NCBI GenBank assembly: GCA_964370815.1
Contig: CAYJKQ010000005.1
Coordinates: 1-64,000 of the forward strand
Source of the DNA: UBA12087 sp964370815
GTDB lineage: Bacteria; Chloroflexota; Anaerolineae; Anaerolineales; Villigracilaceae
Reading direction: 5' to 3'
DNA: 64,000 nt
The position numbers and the translations under genes are program-made. Positions 43,530 to 52,590 of the stretch are shown here, in pieces. Numbering within the stretch: position 1 is the first letter of the stretch; each line of letters starts with the position of its first letter. The notes under the pieces were generated by a model. It was not told the DNA's origin and did not search any database. It worked only from the letters and a program-made list of their open reading frames with translations.

Positions 43530-43862
43530 TTATTCAAGTAATTCGAACCGGATCATGACTCCTAAGCTCGAACCTACGAAATAACCACCTGTAAGGGTTG
43601 TGACAAAGGCCGTTATTGGATGATCGTAGAGATCCAACCTGGTTGCCAACGTGGTTGCCAGTTCCCGGCTTAGATAACCAACTTGCATCCCATTCTGCCT
43701 GATGACCTTGATCGCATTGGAGTCAAAGGCATTACTTGGTTCCCGTACCAGATAAACTTCCTCACCTACCTCAAGTCGGGCTACCACTGTCTGGCGATTT
43801 TCATAAGTCACACCGACGACACGTGTTTGGATCGACTGAGTTAAATTATTGTTTATGTACAT
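43530..43862 (-). CDS. HIRAN-domain protein
   Basis: A 110-residue stand-alone HIRAN domain: TRVVGVTYENRQTVVARLEVGEEVYLVREPSNAFDSNAIKVI then QVGYLSRELATTLA. HIRAN domains recognise the 3' end of DNA or stalled replication forks. In mobile elements they accompany replication or repair genes such as the RadC-like neighbour. Confidence 0.88.
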   Translation of the reverse strand: MYINNNLTQSIQTRVVGVTYENRQTVVARLEVGEEVYLVREPSNAFDSNAIKVIRQNGMQVGYLSRELATTLATRLDLYDHPITAFVTTLTGGYFVGSSLGVMIRFELLE

Positions 43863-43913
43863 GTTTTCCTCCTATAAAACTGAACACTTTTCCAAGTTGG
43901 AAACTGGATAGGT

Positions 43914-44495
43914 TTATGAAAACCCCAAGCTTTTTTCCTTCAAGGACGTATAACCGCTGCTAGATACGAGAATATGATCCAGAACGTCTATTTCAAGCAG
44001 CTTCCCGGCCTGTACAATGATGCGTGTGATCGACACATCATCCGGACTTGGCGTCACATCCATACTTGGGTGGTTATGAGCGATGACAATTGAAGGAGCA
44101 TTTTCTATGATCGCCTGCCGAAAGACCTCAGCAACTCTGACCTGAGAGCAGTTGACAGATCCTTTATAGAGAGCAACCAGGCATTTGACTCTGTTTCGAG
44201 TATCAAGGCATGCGATCCACATTTCCTCATGGTCCAATGTGCCGATGAACGGTCGAAAAATGTCGGCTGCATCAGCAGGACTGTTGATGGTTGGTCGTTG
44301 GGTAGGATGGGCATAGAGGTGCAAATTGAGTTCATCATGGATCTGGCGTAACTTTGCAAGAGTCTTCTCGACCTTATGGTGGCGCAACCTGTCTGCAGAA
44401 ACAGAAACTCCCCCTGCCAAATCGATGAGGGGGAGTTGAATATCAGTATTGGGAGGATTAGTCGTCGCCATAGGAATCCTCCTGTTCGTGAACAT
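43914..44495 (-). CDS. RadC-like JAB-domain protein
   Basis: A 193-residue RadC-type protein. The JAB/MPN metal motif is IVIAHNHPSMDVTPSPDD, preceded by an upstream Glu in AEVFRQAIIENA. The usual N-terminal helix-hairpin-helix of chromosomal RadC is replaced by another helical region (RHHKVEKTLAKLRQIHDELN). Such RadC proteins are frequent in integrative elements; their activity is not established. Its start overlaps the next gene upstream by 38 bases. Confidence 0.88.
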   Translation of the reverse strand: MFTNRRIPMATTNPPNTDIQLPLIDLAGGVSVSADRLRHHKVEKTLAKLRQIHDELNLHLYAHPTQRPTINSPADAADIFRPFIGTLDHEEMWIACLDTRNRVKCLVALYKGSVNCSQVRVAEVFRQAIIENAPSIVIAHNHPSMDVTPSPDDVSITRIIVQAGKLLEIDVLDHILVSSSGYTSLKEKSLGFS

Positions 44496-44730
44496 CTATG
44501 AAATGAGCTTCTCCATGCCAGGCACAAAGAACCTCCTGCTCATCCAAGATATCCAAACAATCCAGGCAGCGTAATTGATCCCGGATATTGTCTGAAACTT
44601 CACCCTGAATAAATTGCATTCCGCCATTTGTCTCAACAACCACATGCCTGTGCATGCAATGTGTGTAGCCTCGATCGCCACTTGAGTAGCGATCATCAGA
44701 ATACCAATCACTGGTCCATCCGTTATTCAT
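44458..44730 (-). CDS. Hypothetical island protein, 90 residues
   Basis: Starting at ATG 44730 the protein reads MNNGWTSDWYSDDRYSSGDRGYTHCMHRH and continues with an acidic Cys-containing region (DQLRCLDCLDILDEQEVLC). His and Cys pairs suggest metal binding. The start overlaps the end of the preceding gene (44723) by 8 bases and its end overlaps the RadC-like gene, which supports translation as part of one operon. Confidence 0.6.
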   Translation of the reverse strand: MNNGWTSDWYSDDRYSSGDRGYTHCMHRHVVVETNGGMQFIQGEVSDNIRDQLRCLDCLDILDEQEVLCAWHGEAHFIDVHEQEDSYGDD

Positions 44731-45100
44731 GGCTGCCCCCATTCTTACGCAACTTGCCATAGCACCATGAGTCATTAATCGTTTTATGACTATAGAAAAC
44801 TGATCCATCCTTCTCTCTGCGTTTCATTTCAACGCCATGGATGGGACAAATCTTGCTTTCACCGTTGCCAGTGTTGTCTACGTTGCCATTACCAACCTTG
44901 CGATAGCCAGGATCGGGCAGGTAGTTGTGGTCAATCAGGTAAGTCAGGGCAACTCCAGCTTTCTCGAGTAGATCTTTGCCAGTCTCGCCTCGTAAAGTGA
45001 TCTGGCAGGTATAGCCTTCGGGTGTGATGTACTTCGTATTCCAGCTTGCTGGTGCTTCAGTGAAAAGTACATAGGGTTTTGGGTTAGTATCAATAACCAT
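44723..45100 (-). CDS. Hypothetical island protein with possible zinc site
   Basis: A 125-residue protein. The N-terminal half (PYVLFTEAPASWNTKYITPEGYTCQITLRGETGKDLLEKAGVAL) resembles phage-type single-stranded-DNA-associated proteins. The C-terminal half has CPIHGVEMKRREKDGSVFYSH and WCYG, a probable zinc-binding site. ATG 45100 is preceded by AAGGAGAAAG. Function unknown. Confidence 0.65.
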   Translation of the reverse strand: MVIDTNPKPYVLFTEAPASWNTKYITPEGYTCQITLRGETGKDLLEKAGVALTYLIDHNYLPDPGYRKVGNGNVDNTGNGESKICPIHGVEMKRREKDGSVFYSHKTINDSWCYGKLRKNGGSHE

Positions 45101-45126
45101 TTTCTTTCTCCTTATGATAAGAATCA

Positions 45127-45163
45127 AAAAAGGGCCGGTCTCTCGTTAGGAGAAACCAGCCCT
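45127..45163 (-). terminator. Terminator after the zinc-ribbon protein gene
   Basis: Minus strand: AAAGGGCTGGTTTCTCC...GAGACCGGCCC stem followed by TTTTTTG, 21 bases after the gene end at 45184. Confidence 0.75.
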
Positions 45164-45183
45164 TTATTGAAGTTGGATGATGA

Positions 45184-45396
45184 TCAAACTTGTTCAAGTT
45201 TGTCAGCAGTTTCATACAACAGGCGCACAAACTCGCCAAGGTCAAGCCAGGTGAGTTGGGTGCCTTTGCCCTCACATGCCTTGCAGGGACCGACCCTTTG
45301 ATGGATGCGCCCACACAGCTTGAACGTTTCGCCTGTGGGTGCAAAGCCACGACCAGCACAGGCAGGACAAGCGGTCTTGATTGGTACTTCGTTCAT
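45184..45396 (-). CDS. Small DnaJ-type zinc-ribbon protein
   Basis: A 70-residue protein with two CxxCxGxG-like motifs (CPACAGRGF and CKACEGKGT) resembling the DnaJ zinc domain. ATG 45396 has AAGGAGGTTCCA upstream. It is the first gene of the 42.3-45.4 kb minus-strand operon and may serve as a small accessory protein of the element. Confidence 0.7.
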   Translation of the reverse strand: MNEVPIKTACPACAGRGFAPTGETFKLCGRIHQRVGPCKACEGKGTQLTWLDLGEFVRLLYETADKLEQV

Positions 45397-45455
45397 TGGA
45401 ACCTCCTTAAAACAAAAAATCCCACCTTGTTTGGTGGGTTGATTTGGGACCATGC

Positions 45456-45660
45456 GTCTACACTTCTACACTTCTACAGTTCTACTCTTGGCGTAAAAGG
45501 CATGGTTGCCATCTGGATGATGACTAGGGGAATACCCTGTCAGAGCATAGCAGACCGGCTATTCGGTTGGATATCGGTTGGATAAGCCCCGCTGTTCACT
45601 TTCGATCCCCACTAAGCCCCCCTAATAGAGCTCGGCACTCCTGCAGGAAAATATGGATAT
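45456..45660. repeat. Dispersed island repeat R1, divergent copy
   Basis: Starts with CTACACTTCTACACTTCTAC, the complement of the minisatellite at 38819. It continues with a segment loosely similar to those at 46915 and 52148 (GGGGAATACCCTGTCAGAG; GGCTATTCGGTTGG; CTCCTGCAGGAAAATATGG). It is the poorest of the three copies. The stretch 45397-45808 has no gene. Confidence 0.45.
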
Positions 45661-45808
45661 TTTCCCTCACAAAAAATCCCGGGACAATACCGTGACCATG
45701 GTTTACCAATATGTGGTTTCATCCATCAGAATTTTCGCAAAGGATAAATTTACCTATTAAGCTGGCATGACAAGTTGGAAAGTAAAGGATTAGATTTTCG
45801 AGAAAAAA

Positions 45809-46225
45809 CTAAGGCGTCATAGAGTTATGAGAGCCTAAAAACTCAGTAATATTTTGAGCTATTTCGGGATTATCTTGAATAAGCGCAAGGACTTTATTAC
45901 AGCGGAAACAAAGCAACGCTCTACCTTTTCCTGTATCATAAAAACGATTCACTACCAATCGTTTTTTATCAGGAAGGGTATGGCATATTGCACATTTCCC
46001 TTCTTGCTTTTCAATAAGAAGATTGTAATCCTCGACAGTCATTCCATGACGAGTTTTTAGATCATATTCTTGTCTCCACCCTGGATGAATAGGAGGTGGT
46101 TTATTTTCTTCGTAGTACGCTTTAATCCTTTGACGATTAGCTAAGTAATATTGATGAGCTTGCTCTTTGTGAGAGTCATAATATCTTTTGTTGCGTGCAA
46201 GACTTTTTTCACGAGATCTAGCCAT
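45809..46225 (-). CDS. HNH/recombination endonuclease VII-like protein, active-site His changed
   Basis: A 138-residue protein of the phage endonuclease VII fold. MTVEDYNLLIEKQEGKCAICHTLP and ALLCFRCNKVLALIQDNPEIA supply the four zinc Cys residues. Family members have a DHxHxTG core between them; this protein reads VNRFYDTG, so the catalytic His residues are missing. It may be a non-cutting relative. A basic N-terminus (RSREKSLARNKRYY) precedes the domain. Confidence 0.75.
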   Translation of the reverse strand: MARSREKSLARNKRYYDSHKEQAHQYYLANRQRIKAYYEENKPPPIHPGWRQEYDLKTRHGMTVEDYNLLIEKQEGKCAICHTLPDKKRLVVNRFYDTGKGRALLCFRCNKVLALIQDNPEIAQNITEFLGSHNSMTP

Positions 46226-46373
46226 GAAAAGATTGTATCACAAAAAAAACGTCTCAAAAAATATTGGACACATTTTTAGGCGATTCCGGTGGAAATACGA
46301 GTAAATTCGGTCTTTGAATGTATACGTAGGTATTATCCAACGAACACACGCAATAAAAAAAGTGTTTTTTATG

Positions 46374-46766
46374 TTATCTATGCGTCCTTTTTAGCATTTT
46401 TTCTAACAATTCAATTTCTTTAGCCAGTTCATCATCTTTCTTCAGAAGTTTTCTAAAGTTTCGATGGAATCCCCTCTTGGTATGTTCAGTATTAACAATA
46501 TTAAATTCTGGCTGAAGCTTTTCAACTATCTGTTTTCCATACAGTTCTAAAGTGGTAGGATCGCAATAAAGCACAACTTCGCTGCTAAAACTATCTTTGC
46601 CATATTTTTTATAAGCAGATTGCAAGCCATGATTTCGGTGAACACCTTTTTCAAGTCTGTAGAAATGTTCTCGGATCCGTTTGACAATATTTACAGATGC
46701 CCCCACATACCTGCTACCAGTTGGCCCACAACGAATTACATAAATTCCGCATTGGTTCATATTCAT
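46374..46766 (-). CDS. GIY-YIG nuclease-domain protein
   Basis: A 130-residue protein. The domain opens with CGIYVIRCGPTGSRYVGAS (the GIY and YVG elements), with Arg in KRIREHFYRL and the catalytic Glu region near TTLELYGKQIVEKLQPEFNI. Such solitary nucleases are found in phages and homing elements. The C-terminus is a charged coiled-coil-like helix. It is 150 bases downstream of repeat R1. Confidence 0.85.
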   Translation of the reverse strand: MNMNQCGIYVIRCGPTGSRYVGASVNIVKRIREHFYRLEKGVHRNHGLQSAYKKYGKDSFSSEVVLYCDPTTLELYGKQIVEKLQPEFNIVNTEHTKRGFHRNFRKLLKKDDELAKEIELLEKMLKRTHR

Positions 46767-46914
46767 AATTTTAATCCAATTTAGCTAAAAATGTTGTATT
46801 AAAACAATCTAGATAATATTGAAATTGACCAGAAAGAATGTATCCGAGGTGATAATTCTGCTCGATTCACACCCACTACTTTTGGTCTACATATTTACGC
46901 ATCTACGACGGCAC

Positions 46915-47062
46915 ATGATCGCAGTCAGGATTCTGCAGGGGGATACCCCTACAGGGAAACCTGAGCCAGCTATTCTATTGTTGTATACCCCCGTGCATCT
47001 CATCAGGGATCTGACTCATTAATATTAGGCATCTCAAAACACGCAGGGGAATTTTGAGATTT
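46915..47062. repeat. Dispersed island repeat R1
   Basis: The copy begins GCAGTCAGGATTCTGCAGGGG, contains CCTGAGCCAGCTATTC and ends near GGATCTGACTCATTAATATTAGG and CGCAGGGGAATTTTGAG. It aligns over about 145 bases with 52148-52300. It lies between the GIY-YIG gene and the gene at 47173. Confidence 0.75.
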
Positions 47063-47172
47063 TAGGTGTGGATGATACTTATATTGTGCCAATGAAGGCT
47101 ATTTTGGTATACTTATTTCAAGATAAAGCTACCTCAGGCAAAAAACAACAAAACATAAAGTAAAATGTTAAT

Positions 47173-48561
47173 ATGAAAATAATCTGGCAGGCAATAAAAG
47201 ATTGGTGGGTAGTTGTATTAGCCTTTGGAGGCGCATTATCCACTGCCTATAAGATTGTTTCTCAGTTAAAAGCCTTTGGTGTTATCAAACCAGATGTACA
47301 ATTTGCAGTTAGTCTAATTTTCTTTTTGCTGTTCGGATCAATAGCGATACTGAAAGCTGTGAAAAAGAGCCGAGAGAAAATTAAATCAAACGATAATGAT
47401 GAACAAAATATTGGTGTTCAATCAAAAAATCAGCACGGTGGCTTAACAGCACACACGATAAACATTAATACAATCCCATCCCAACGAATTGAAAATATTT
47501 CAAAGGAAGTTAATCTAACAATTACCCCACAGGAAAAAACCCTTGATGGCAATTCTTACATCATTATCAGTATCACAAACAATGAAACAGATGCGATTTT
47601 CTGTTGGGTAGAAATTCGTGGGGTATTCAATAATAACAACAAAAACATAAAGAGAGAGATTTCTCAGTATGCAAATATTTTCTCTTGGTCAGGCGGCTCA
47701 CAAAATGGAACAAAGGAAATTCCTGCAGGCCTTGACGGAACAGTCAATCTTATTGTTAGACGAACCAATGCTTATGGTTTTTATTTCTTGTTTCATGAAA
47801 ATCCTGATACGAATTGGAAAAATGCAGGAATTTACATGTTAGATTTAGTAGTTAAAGGAACAATTGGCAATACTGATTTTGTTGAGAAAAGAGTGACAAT
47901 CAACTTTGAGTATATTGAACAAGAGGAGCATGATAGTTTCGGCCAATTTTTTAATAGAGGCATATTGATTTTGTTGGAAATGAAAATAGAAGAAGGTAAG
48001 GATATAGATATTTCTCATTACAAATACCCCTGGTCTCGACATGATTTGGGACAAATGGGAGTGGCTCCAACAGATAACGACACATTCAGAATTGGTTTAC
48101 AGGTTACAAATAATAGCAATGTAAGCATGAGAAATTGCACGTTGAGGTTTATATCGTTTGAGTATATCGGGCGTGAAAGTAAAAATGATTGGGTATCCGA
48201 CATTCCCCCAGTTGACACTAGGCTATTTGATTGGGACGAAGGTTATTCGATACCCAATGGAAAAATTGACAGGATAAGTTCGAATGGAGGATTTGCCATA
48301 TTGAGATTCGCAGAATCTCACCATCACAGTCCTGATTTTCGATTTTCATTCATTGATGGTATGTCGGAAACATCGCTTATGTTCGAGGGTCGTTATAGGG
48401 TATGCATTAGACTAGATGCACAAACACAAAAGGGCAATCTTACTGATTTTTCTAAATATTATTTAGTAGAATTTCACTTTCAAAGAAGACAATTCTCTAA
48501 TGTTTCAATATCACTGAAAACCGCCACCCACCGAAACGTGCCCGGGAGAAGTGCGACCTGA
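47173..48561 (+). CDS. Hypothetical membrane protein, 462 residues
   Basis: Two N-terminal membrane helices (WWVVVLAFGGALSTAYKIV and VQFAVSLIFFLLFGSIAIL) are followed by a Lys-rich linker and a large soluble region rich in beta strands (NLTITPQEKTLDGNSYIIIS, VTNNSNVSMRNCTLRFISFE). No family is recognised. The sequence is AT-rich, and the gene is flanked on both sides by dispersed repeats, R1 before and R2 immediately after the stop. Confidence 0.7.
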   Translation: MKIIWQAIKDWWVVVLAFGGALSTAYKIVSQLKAFGVIKPDVQFAVSLIFFLLFGSIAILKAVKKSREKIKSNDNDEQNIGVQSKNQHGGLTAHTININTIPSQRIENISKEVNLTITPQEKTLDGNSYIIISITNNETDAIFCWVEIRGVFNNNNKNIKREISQYANIFSWSGGSQNGTKEIPAGLDGTVNLIVRRTNAYGFYFLFHENPDTNWKNAGIYMLDLVVKGTIGNTDFVEKRVTINFEYIEQEEHDSFGQFFNRGILILLEMKIEEGKDIDISHYKYPWSRHDLGQMGVAPTDNDTFRIGLQVTNNSNVSMRNCTLRFISFEYIGRESKNDWVSDIPPVDTRLFDWDEGYSIPNGKIDRISSNGGFAILRFAESHHHSPDFRFSFIDGMSETSLMFEGRYRVCIRLDAQTQKGNLTDFSKYYLVEFHFQRRQFSNVSISLKTATHRNVPGRSAT

Positions 48562-48584
48562 AACTAAATAAATCAGATCATCCA

Positions 48585-48895
48585 GATCCCACAAGAAGCG
48601 GACAGGATTCTCACAGGTAGGGGAGACTTGATGACCTTATGATCTACAATCTCATCTCTCATTTGTGATCATTAACTAATTAATAAAGTACTTTTTGCAA
48701 CTTGGAGAATTTGCAATCTCACAGAGTAAATTAATTATCTGCCCATGATTCTGCCCATGATTCTGTGCAGATATTCATAGAGAGAAAATGAGCCTGATCT
48801 ACTCATTGAGCACATTCCTGCACCTTAGATAGGGGAAAAAAGTGTTTACGGGGTATCGTTCTTCTGTTCTCACGCACTCCTCGTTTGCTGCCTTT
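48585..48895. repeat. Dispersed island repeat R2, copy 1
   Basis: Begins AAGCGGACAGGATTCTCACAGG and ends near ACGGGGTATCGTTCTTCTG and CTCACGCACTC. The ends match those of copies at 56278 and 61818; the middle differs. A 12-bp tandem duplication CTGCCCATGATT lies at about 48740-48763. No gene lies in 48562-49004. Confidence 0.65.
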
Positions 48896-49004
48896 ATCTT
48901 GGAATATGTCTCTTAGCTTTTGCCCCTCTTTTGTCTCACAGGCACTGACACACTACATATAAGACTTGATTGGACGGTTTTTTGATAATTACATAGCGAT
49001 TATT

Positions 49005-51473
49005 TTATAGAATTCCCAAAAAGAATTCCATTTCAAGCCCTTTTGTATATTCTATAATAAGAAATTTTCTTATTATAGCCTCTTTGGATCCAATTACTCT
49101 AAGTTGTAAACAATAAAATTCACTCTCATTATCTATATTCTCAGGTTTGGAAGTAGAGATCATTTGAAGTGCTTCCATAGCTCCAAAATTGACGTTTGCG
49201 CTAAACCCTCCTGGGTATTTCAAAGTACCTTTACTTATTAGACTATAATTAGTTATTGGAAATTTAATATCAACTGAAGAATCTTGAAATAAAAAAAAAT
49301 CATTTTCTTTTTCACAGAGATTTTCTAAGTAAGGTATCGCTTCTTTTCTTCGAATTATACCAAGCGCATAGCATGATACCCATCGAACAAAAGGATGATT
49401 ATTCTCAAGTCCATATATAAATATATCAAAATTAGATATGGTGGCGTGAATGTTTAGGATCATAAACGCAGCTAATAACAAATTCTGTTCATCAGAACCC
49501 TCGCAAGCTCTAACAAGAAATTCTAATGCCAAACGAGATTGAATCCTTCCAAGAACCCCGATAATTTCATGACGAACATCGCTTTTAAGAAAAACATAAT
49601 CTCTTTGCAAGGGAATAAAAATAGATTCGCCAAATTTATATGCGATTTTCACCAATTTCTCTTTATTGACCACAGAAGGCTTTATCAAGGCGGCTATAAG
49701 TCCGTTTTCACCTATCTCATCAATGGAAACTAGTACATTTGAAATATTTTCACTACGTTCAGGAAAATCTAAATTTTCAACAAGTCTCGAAACCATAAAA
49801 TCTGCTACCTGTAAATCACCTAATAATTCTTCTTGTTTAATACATTGAATTAATTCTTTAATTTGTCCTGCATCAATTAATTTGAATAACCATGTATCAA
49901 ATATTTCTTCAACCAAATCCAACTTACAATTTAATTTATCATCTACCTCTAAGAGAATGTTGATAGCAATTAGGATTCGATTTAAGTCAGGAGATTCCCC
50001 TAAGATTATTTTTAAAAAATCGTTGAATATATCCGTACTATCTACTTCGATTAGTTTTCCAGCAGTGATTAATATACCTCTCCATTTTGAAATATTATCT
50101 ATCTCTTTAATAACATTCCATTTGTTTTGAGAACGTAGTGAATACGCAGCAAAACACTCTTGTAGTAGTTGATGTGAAAACAAAATCCTCTCTTTTGCCT
50201 TGATATTCAGTAAAGTTGCTGAATTAGCCTCCCATAAAATATCATCGACTGTATAAGAAGTGAGTTCAATAATCTCCAAAATTGCTGAGTGAGCCATTTT
50301 TCTTGCATTACTCCCTGTAAATCCTAATTGACTTTCTTTTTGCATTACAAGAGCTATTTCTGCAAGCGCTTCCATTTCAATATCAACGGGAACAGTTTTC
50401 CATTCAGGTTTCCTTTTTCGTTCATCTGGTCGCTCTTCTATTTCCCTAAGAATCAATTTCTTTGCGAACGCAAGAAAAACCATACCTCGATTATTTCTAA
50501 AATAATCACTTTCAATAATCATTTTCAACCAATAAGGATTTCGCCCAATCCCGTCATCATCTAACATTTCCTCTTCCAACAATAAACTAAAGATTTTCAT
50601 TATTTTCTCATCTAGTTTTATTACAGAAAGTTTTTTTGAGATATTTAAAACTTTTATAAATTCTTTCACTCTTTTATTATCTAAAGCTGCGATAGTAATA
50701 ATATTTTTTATTTCGAGTCTCTTAGCAGGGCTTTCATCTTGCCTGCTTGAAAAAATAACCCGGATGGTATTATCCTTTTTAATATTCGCTCGCCATCCTT
50801 CTACGAATGTTGCATACAGATTTGATGGTGTTTCATTAACACCATCTATTAACCAGAGGATTTTAATATTAGAACCAAAAAGGGGTTTTGCATTGAAATT
50901 GCTTGTCAATATGTCTTCTCGCATTTTCGTTACGATTCCACCACCATAATCAGAACAAGGTTCAATAAATACTGGCACAAGATAATGATGCCGAATAAAT
51001 TCCCAAAGAATGAAGGAAATAAGCCAACTCAAACATAATATCGGAGAAAGAAAAAGTAATGAAGTTGCCACCAGTATGATCAAAAACCAGAAGAAACAAA
51101 TGCTGCGATAGGCAACCTTTCCAAGATAATATGTGAGAACTTGTAAAGTTGTAGATTTTCCCGACCCCGGTGATCCCAATAAAACGGTAGGTTTTCCCAT
51201 TTGAATATTGTCTAATAATATATCTAAAATGGATCGAATATTTTTCTGCTTTGTTCCTATTTCTTCAATAGCTTCAAGAGGAATATATTCTTTATTTTCT
51301 CCATTCCATTGTTTAAAACGAACATCATGTAACAATGAATGTAAATAGACAGTTTCTTTCCAAAGGCGGATATATGGTGCAATTAGATATGGTGGAGATT
51401 TCTTTATCGCCCCCAAAATTGTATCTGTCAGAATGGTTAGAAAAACCGAAATTATATAAGTTTGATAATTCAT
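49005..51473 (-). CDS. NACHT-type NTPase with membrane helices inside the ATPase domain
   Basis: An 822-residue protein. The N-terminal hydrophobic segment (residues ~4-24) is followed by Walker A LLGSPGSGKST (98-108). A long hydrophobic stretch at 125-161 (FFWFLIILVATSLLFL, then LSWLISFILWEF) looks like a pair of membrane helices inserted before Walker B ILWLIDGVNE (205-214). VIFSSRQDE is the sensor arginine region. The C-terminal half is helical HEAT-like repeat (FGESIFIPLQRDYVFLKSDVRHEIIGVLG). NACHT proteins in bacteria defend against phages. The gene is flanked by dispersed repeats, like a defence module. No effector domain is obvious. Confidence 0.8.
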   Translation of the reverse strand: MNYQTYIISVFLTILTDTILGAIKKSPPYLIAPYIRLWKETVYLHSLLHDVRFKQWNGENKEYIPLEAIEEIGTKQKNIRSILDILLDNIQMGKPTVLLGSPGSGKSTTLQVLTYYLGKVAYRSICFFWFLIILVATSLLFLSPILCLSWLISFILWEFIRHHYLVPVFIEPCSDYGGGIVTKMREDILTSNFNAKPLFGSNIKILWLIDGVNETPSNLYATFVEGWRANIKKDNTIRVIFSSRQDESPAKRLEIKNIITIAALDNKRVKEFIKVLNISKKLSVIKLDEKIMKIFSLLLEEEMLDDDGIGRNPYWLKMIIESDYFRNNRGMVFLAFAKKLILREIEERPDERKRKPEWKTVPVDIEMEALAEIALVMQKESQLGFTGSNARKMAHSAILEIIELTSYTVDDILWEANSATLLNIKAKERILFSHQLLQECFAAYSLRSQNKWNVIKEIDNISKWRGILITAGKLIEVDSTDIFNDFLKIILGESPDLNRILIAINILLEVDDKLNCKLDLVEEIFDTWLFKLIDAGQIKELIQCIKQEELLGDLQVADFMVSRLVENLDFPERSENISNVLVSIDEIGENGLIAALIKPSVVNKEKLVKIAYKFGESIFIPLQRDYVFLKSDVRHEIIGVLGRIQSRLALEFLVRACEGSDEQNLLLAAFMILNIHATISNFDIFIYGLENNHPFVRWVSCYALGIIRRKEAIPYLENLCEKENDFFLFQDSSVDIKFPITNYSLISKGTLKYPGGFSANVNFGAMEALQMISTSKPENIDNESEFYCLQLRVIGSKEAIIRKFLIIEYTKGLEMEFFLGIL

Positions 51474-51599
51474 AAGTCAAATCCCTACTATATGTAAAAT
51501 TAAATATGCCGTAGTTGTATGTCGTCAAAGGAAATGGGACAAAAGGGTCTGTTTGCTATAAGACACTTTTCGTATTGTTAATTGAAATTATACACTCAC

Positions 51600-51755
51600 A
51601 TGGACATGCAAGTTATGCAAGCGTCTTTGCCGCAGGGTTTGTATCTTGAGCTCTTCCCGTTTTTTCAACATCTTGAAGTCTCTGTTACTATTCAAGGTAC
51701 ACCAGTAACAGTTGAGATATTTACATCAGTATCCAGCTTATCGGAAATTGATTAA
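51600..51755 (+). CDS. Small ORF, 51 residues, uncertain
   Basis: Starts MDMQVMQASLPQGLYLELFPFF and ends SVSSLSEID. The composition is protein-like, but no ribosome-binding site is strong and no family is recognised. It may be a remnant of a longer gene. It lies in the 1.1-kb region between the NACHT gene and the HEPN gene. Confidence 0.35.
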   Translation: MDMQVMQASLPQGLYLELFPFFQHLEVSVTIQGTPVTVEIFTSVSSLSEID

Positions 51756-51932
51756 TTTGTCCGCTTAGGATTCATTCCTGACATCTTTGGATAAAAACAA
51801 CACACTCATTTCGATCGGTCGACGACCACGGTTGCAATTATCCATATAAATTTTGCAAATATTCCGTCAAATATCCTCCCCAAAAATAGTCATCTTTATT
51901 GTTATCTCAAACATGTTTTGATTGTTATCTGC

Positions 51933-51967
51933 ACGGGCAGGCTTGTGGTTTACTGACCTGCCCGTGT
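51933..51967. terminator. Hairpin, possible terminator
   Basis: CACGGGCAGG / CCTGCCCGTG, a 10-bp perfect stem with a 15-base loop, followed on the plus strand by TTCTTTGT. Confidence 0.5.
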
Positions 51968-52007
51968 TCTTTGTACCAGATGTTAAGTTAGTCCCACAGA
52001 CAATAGA

Positions 52008-52066
52008 CCAAGGAGTGGGGTAGACGTGTGGGTTTCGTCGCCATTTCCTGGCATTTCCTACCTTCG
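52008..52066 (+). other. Degraded attC-like remnant
   Basis: GACGTGTGGGTTTCGTCGCC and CATTTCCTGGCATTTCC align with the interior of the attC-like site at 53623 (GACAAGTGGGATTCGCCGCC, CATTTTCTAGCATTATTCC). The outer boxes are not recognisable. Confidence 0.4.
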
Positions 52067-52147
52067 AGTTTTCCTTTTCCCAAGCATTGTCCAAACCCAT
52101 CCCAGCGCAATTAACAGATGTGCTCTACACATCTACACTTCTACGGT

Positions 52148-52300
52148 ATATTACAATGGTGCGGTCAGGATTCTACAAGGGGGGCTACTTCTACAGGGCA
52201 TGCCTGAACCAGCTATTCAATTATTAGACACCCCCCTGCATCTCCCCCGGGATCTGACTCCCCAATATTAGGGCTTGTCACACTCGCAGAGAATATTTGG
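52148..52300. repeat. Dispersed island repeat R1, second good copy
   Basis: Begins GCGGTCAGGATTCTACAAGGGG, contains CCTGAACCAGCTATTCAATTATTAG, ends GGATCTGACTCCCCAATATTAGG and CTCGCAGAGAATATTTGG. Aligns with 46915-47062. Short ACACATCTACACTTCTACGG before it recalls the 8-bp minisatellite. Confidence 0.75.
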
Positions 52301-52335
52301 ATTCTCTTTGCATTTATGATTGATAAATTGATTAT

Positions 52336-52563
52336 GAAAGCAATCCAGAAAATCGCTTGCAAAAAAGGTCTAATGCCTGTATTCTTATTATCAAGGATCA
52401 GGTTGATTGGTTGGAAACCTTATTTATACAACAGAAGATAGATAATTCCTCAACACACGCTGTATCAAGTAATACTGCAAAATTGCAGCATATCCACCTT
52501 ATTTTAGTTTGATCTACAGCAAAATTACTGTGTATCAAAAGTCCGTATAATTAATAGTTAGGC
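52336..52563 (+). promoter_or_regulatory. Cassette-leader repeat ending in an attI-like site (copy 3)
   Basis: The 228 bases align with 54008-54225 (shared AAATCGCTTGC, CCTGTATT, TTAT, AAGGATCAGG, GCATATCCACCTT). The last 44 bases, GTGTATCAAAAGTCCGTATA followed by ATTAATAGTTAGGC, contain TATAAT (52546-52551) and a perfect GTTRRRY box (52557-52563), as at the chromosomal attI-like sites. It lies 27 bases before the HEPN gene and could supply its promoter. Confidence 0.65.
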
Positions 52564-52590
52564 GCGTAAGTCATAACCGCAAAAACAAGA

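Noticed and set aside
46819..47022. Frame containing AVRILQGDTPTG, shared with a frame at 52026-52271
   Set aside because: The similarity comes from the R1 DNA repeat, and the frames start at different places; not treated as genes.
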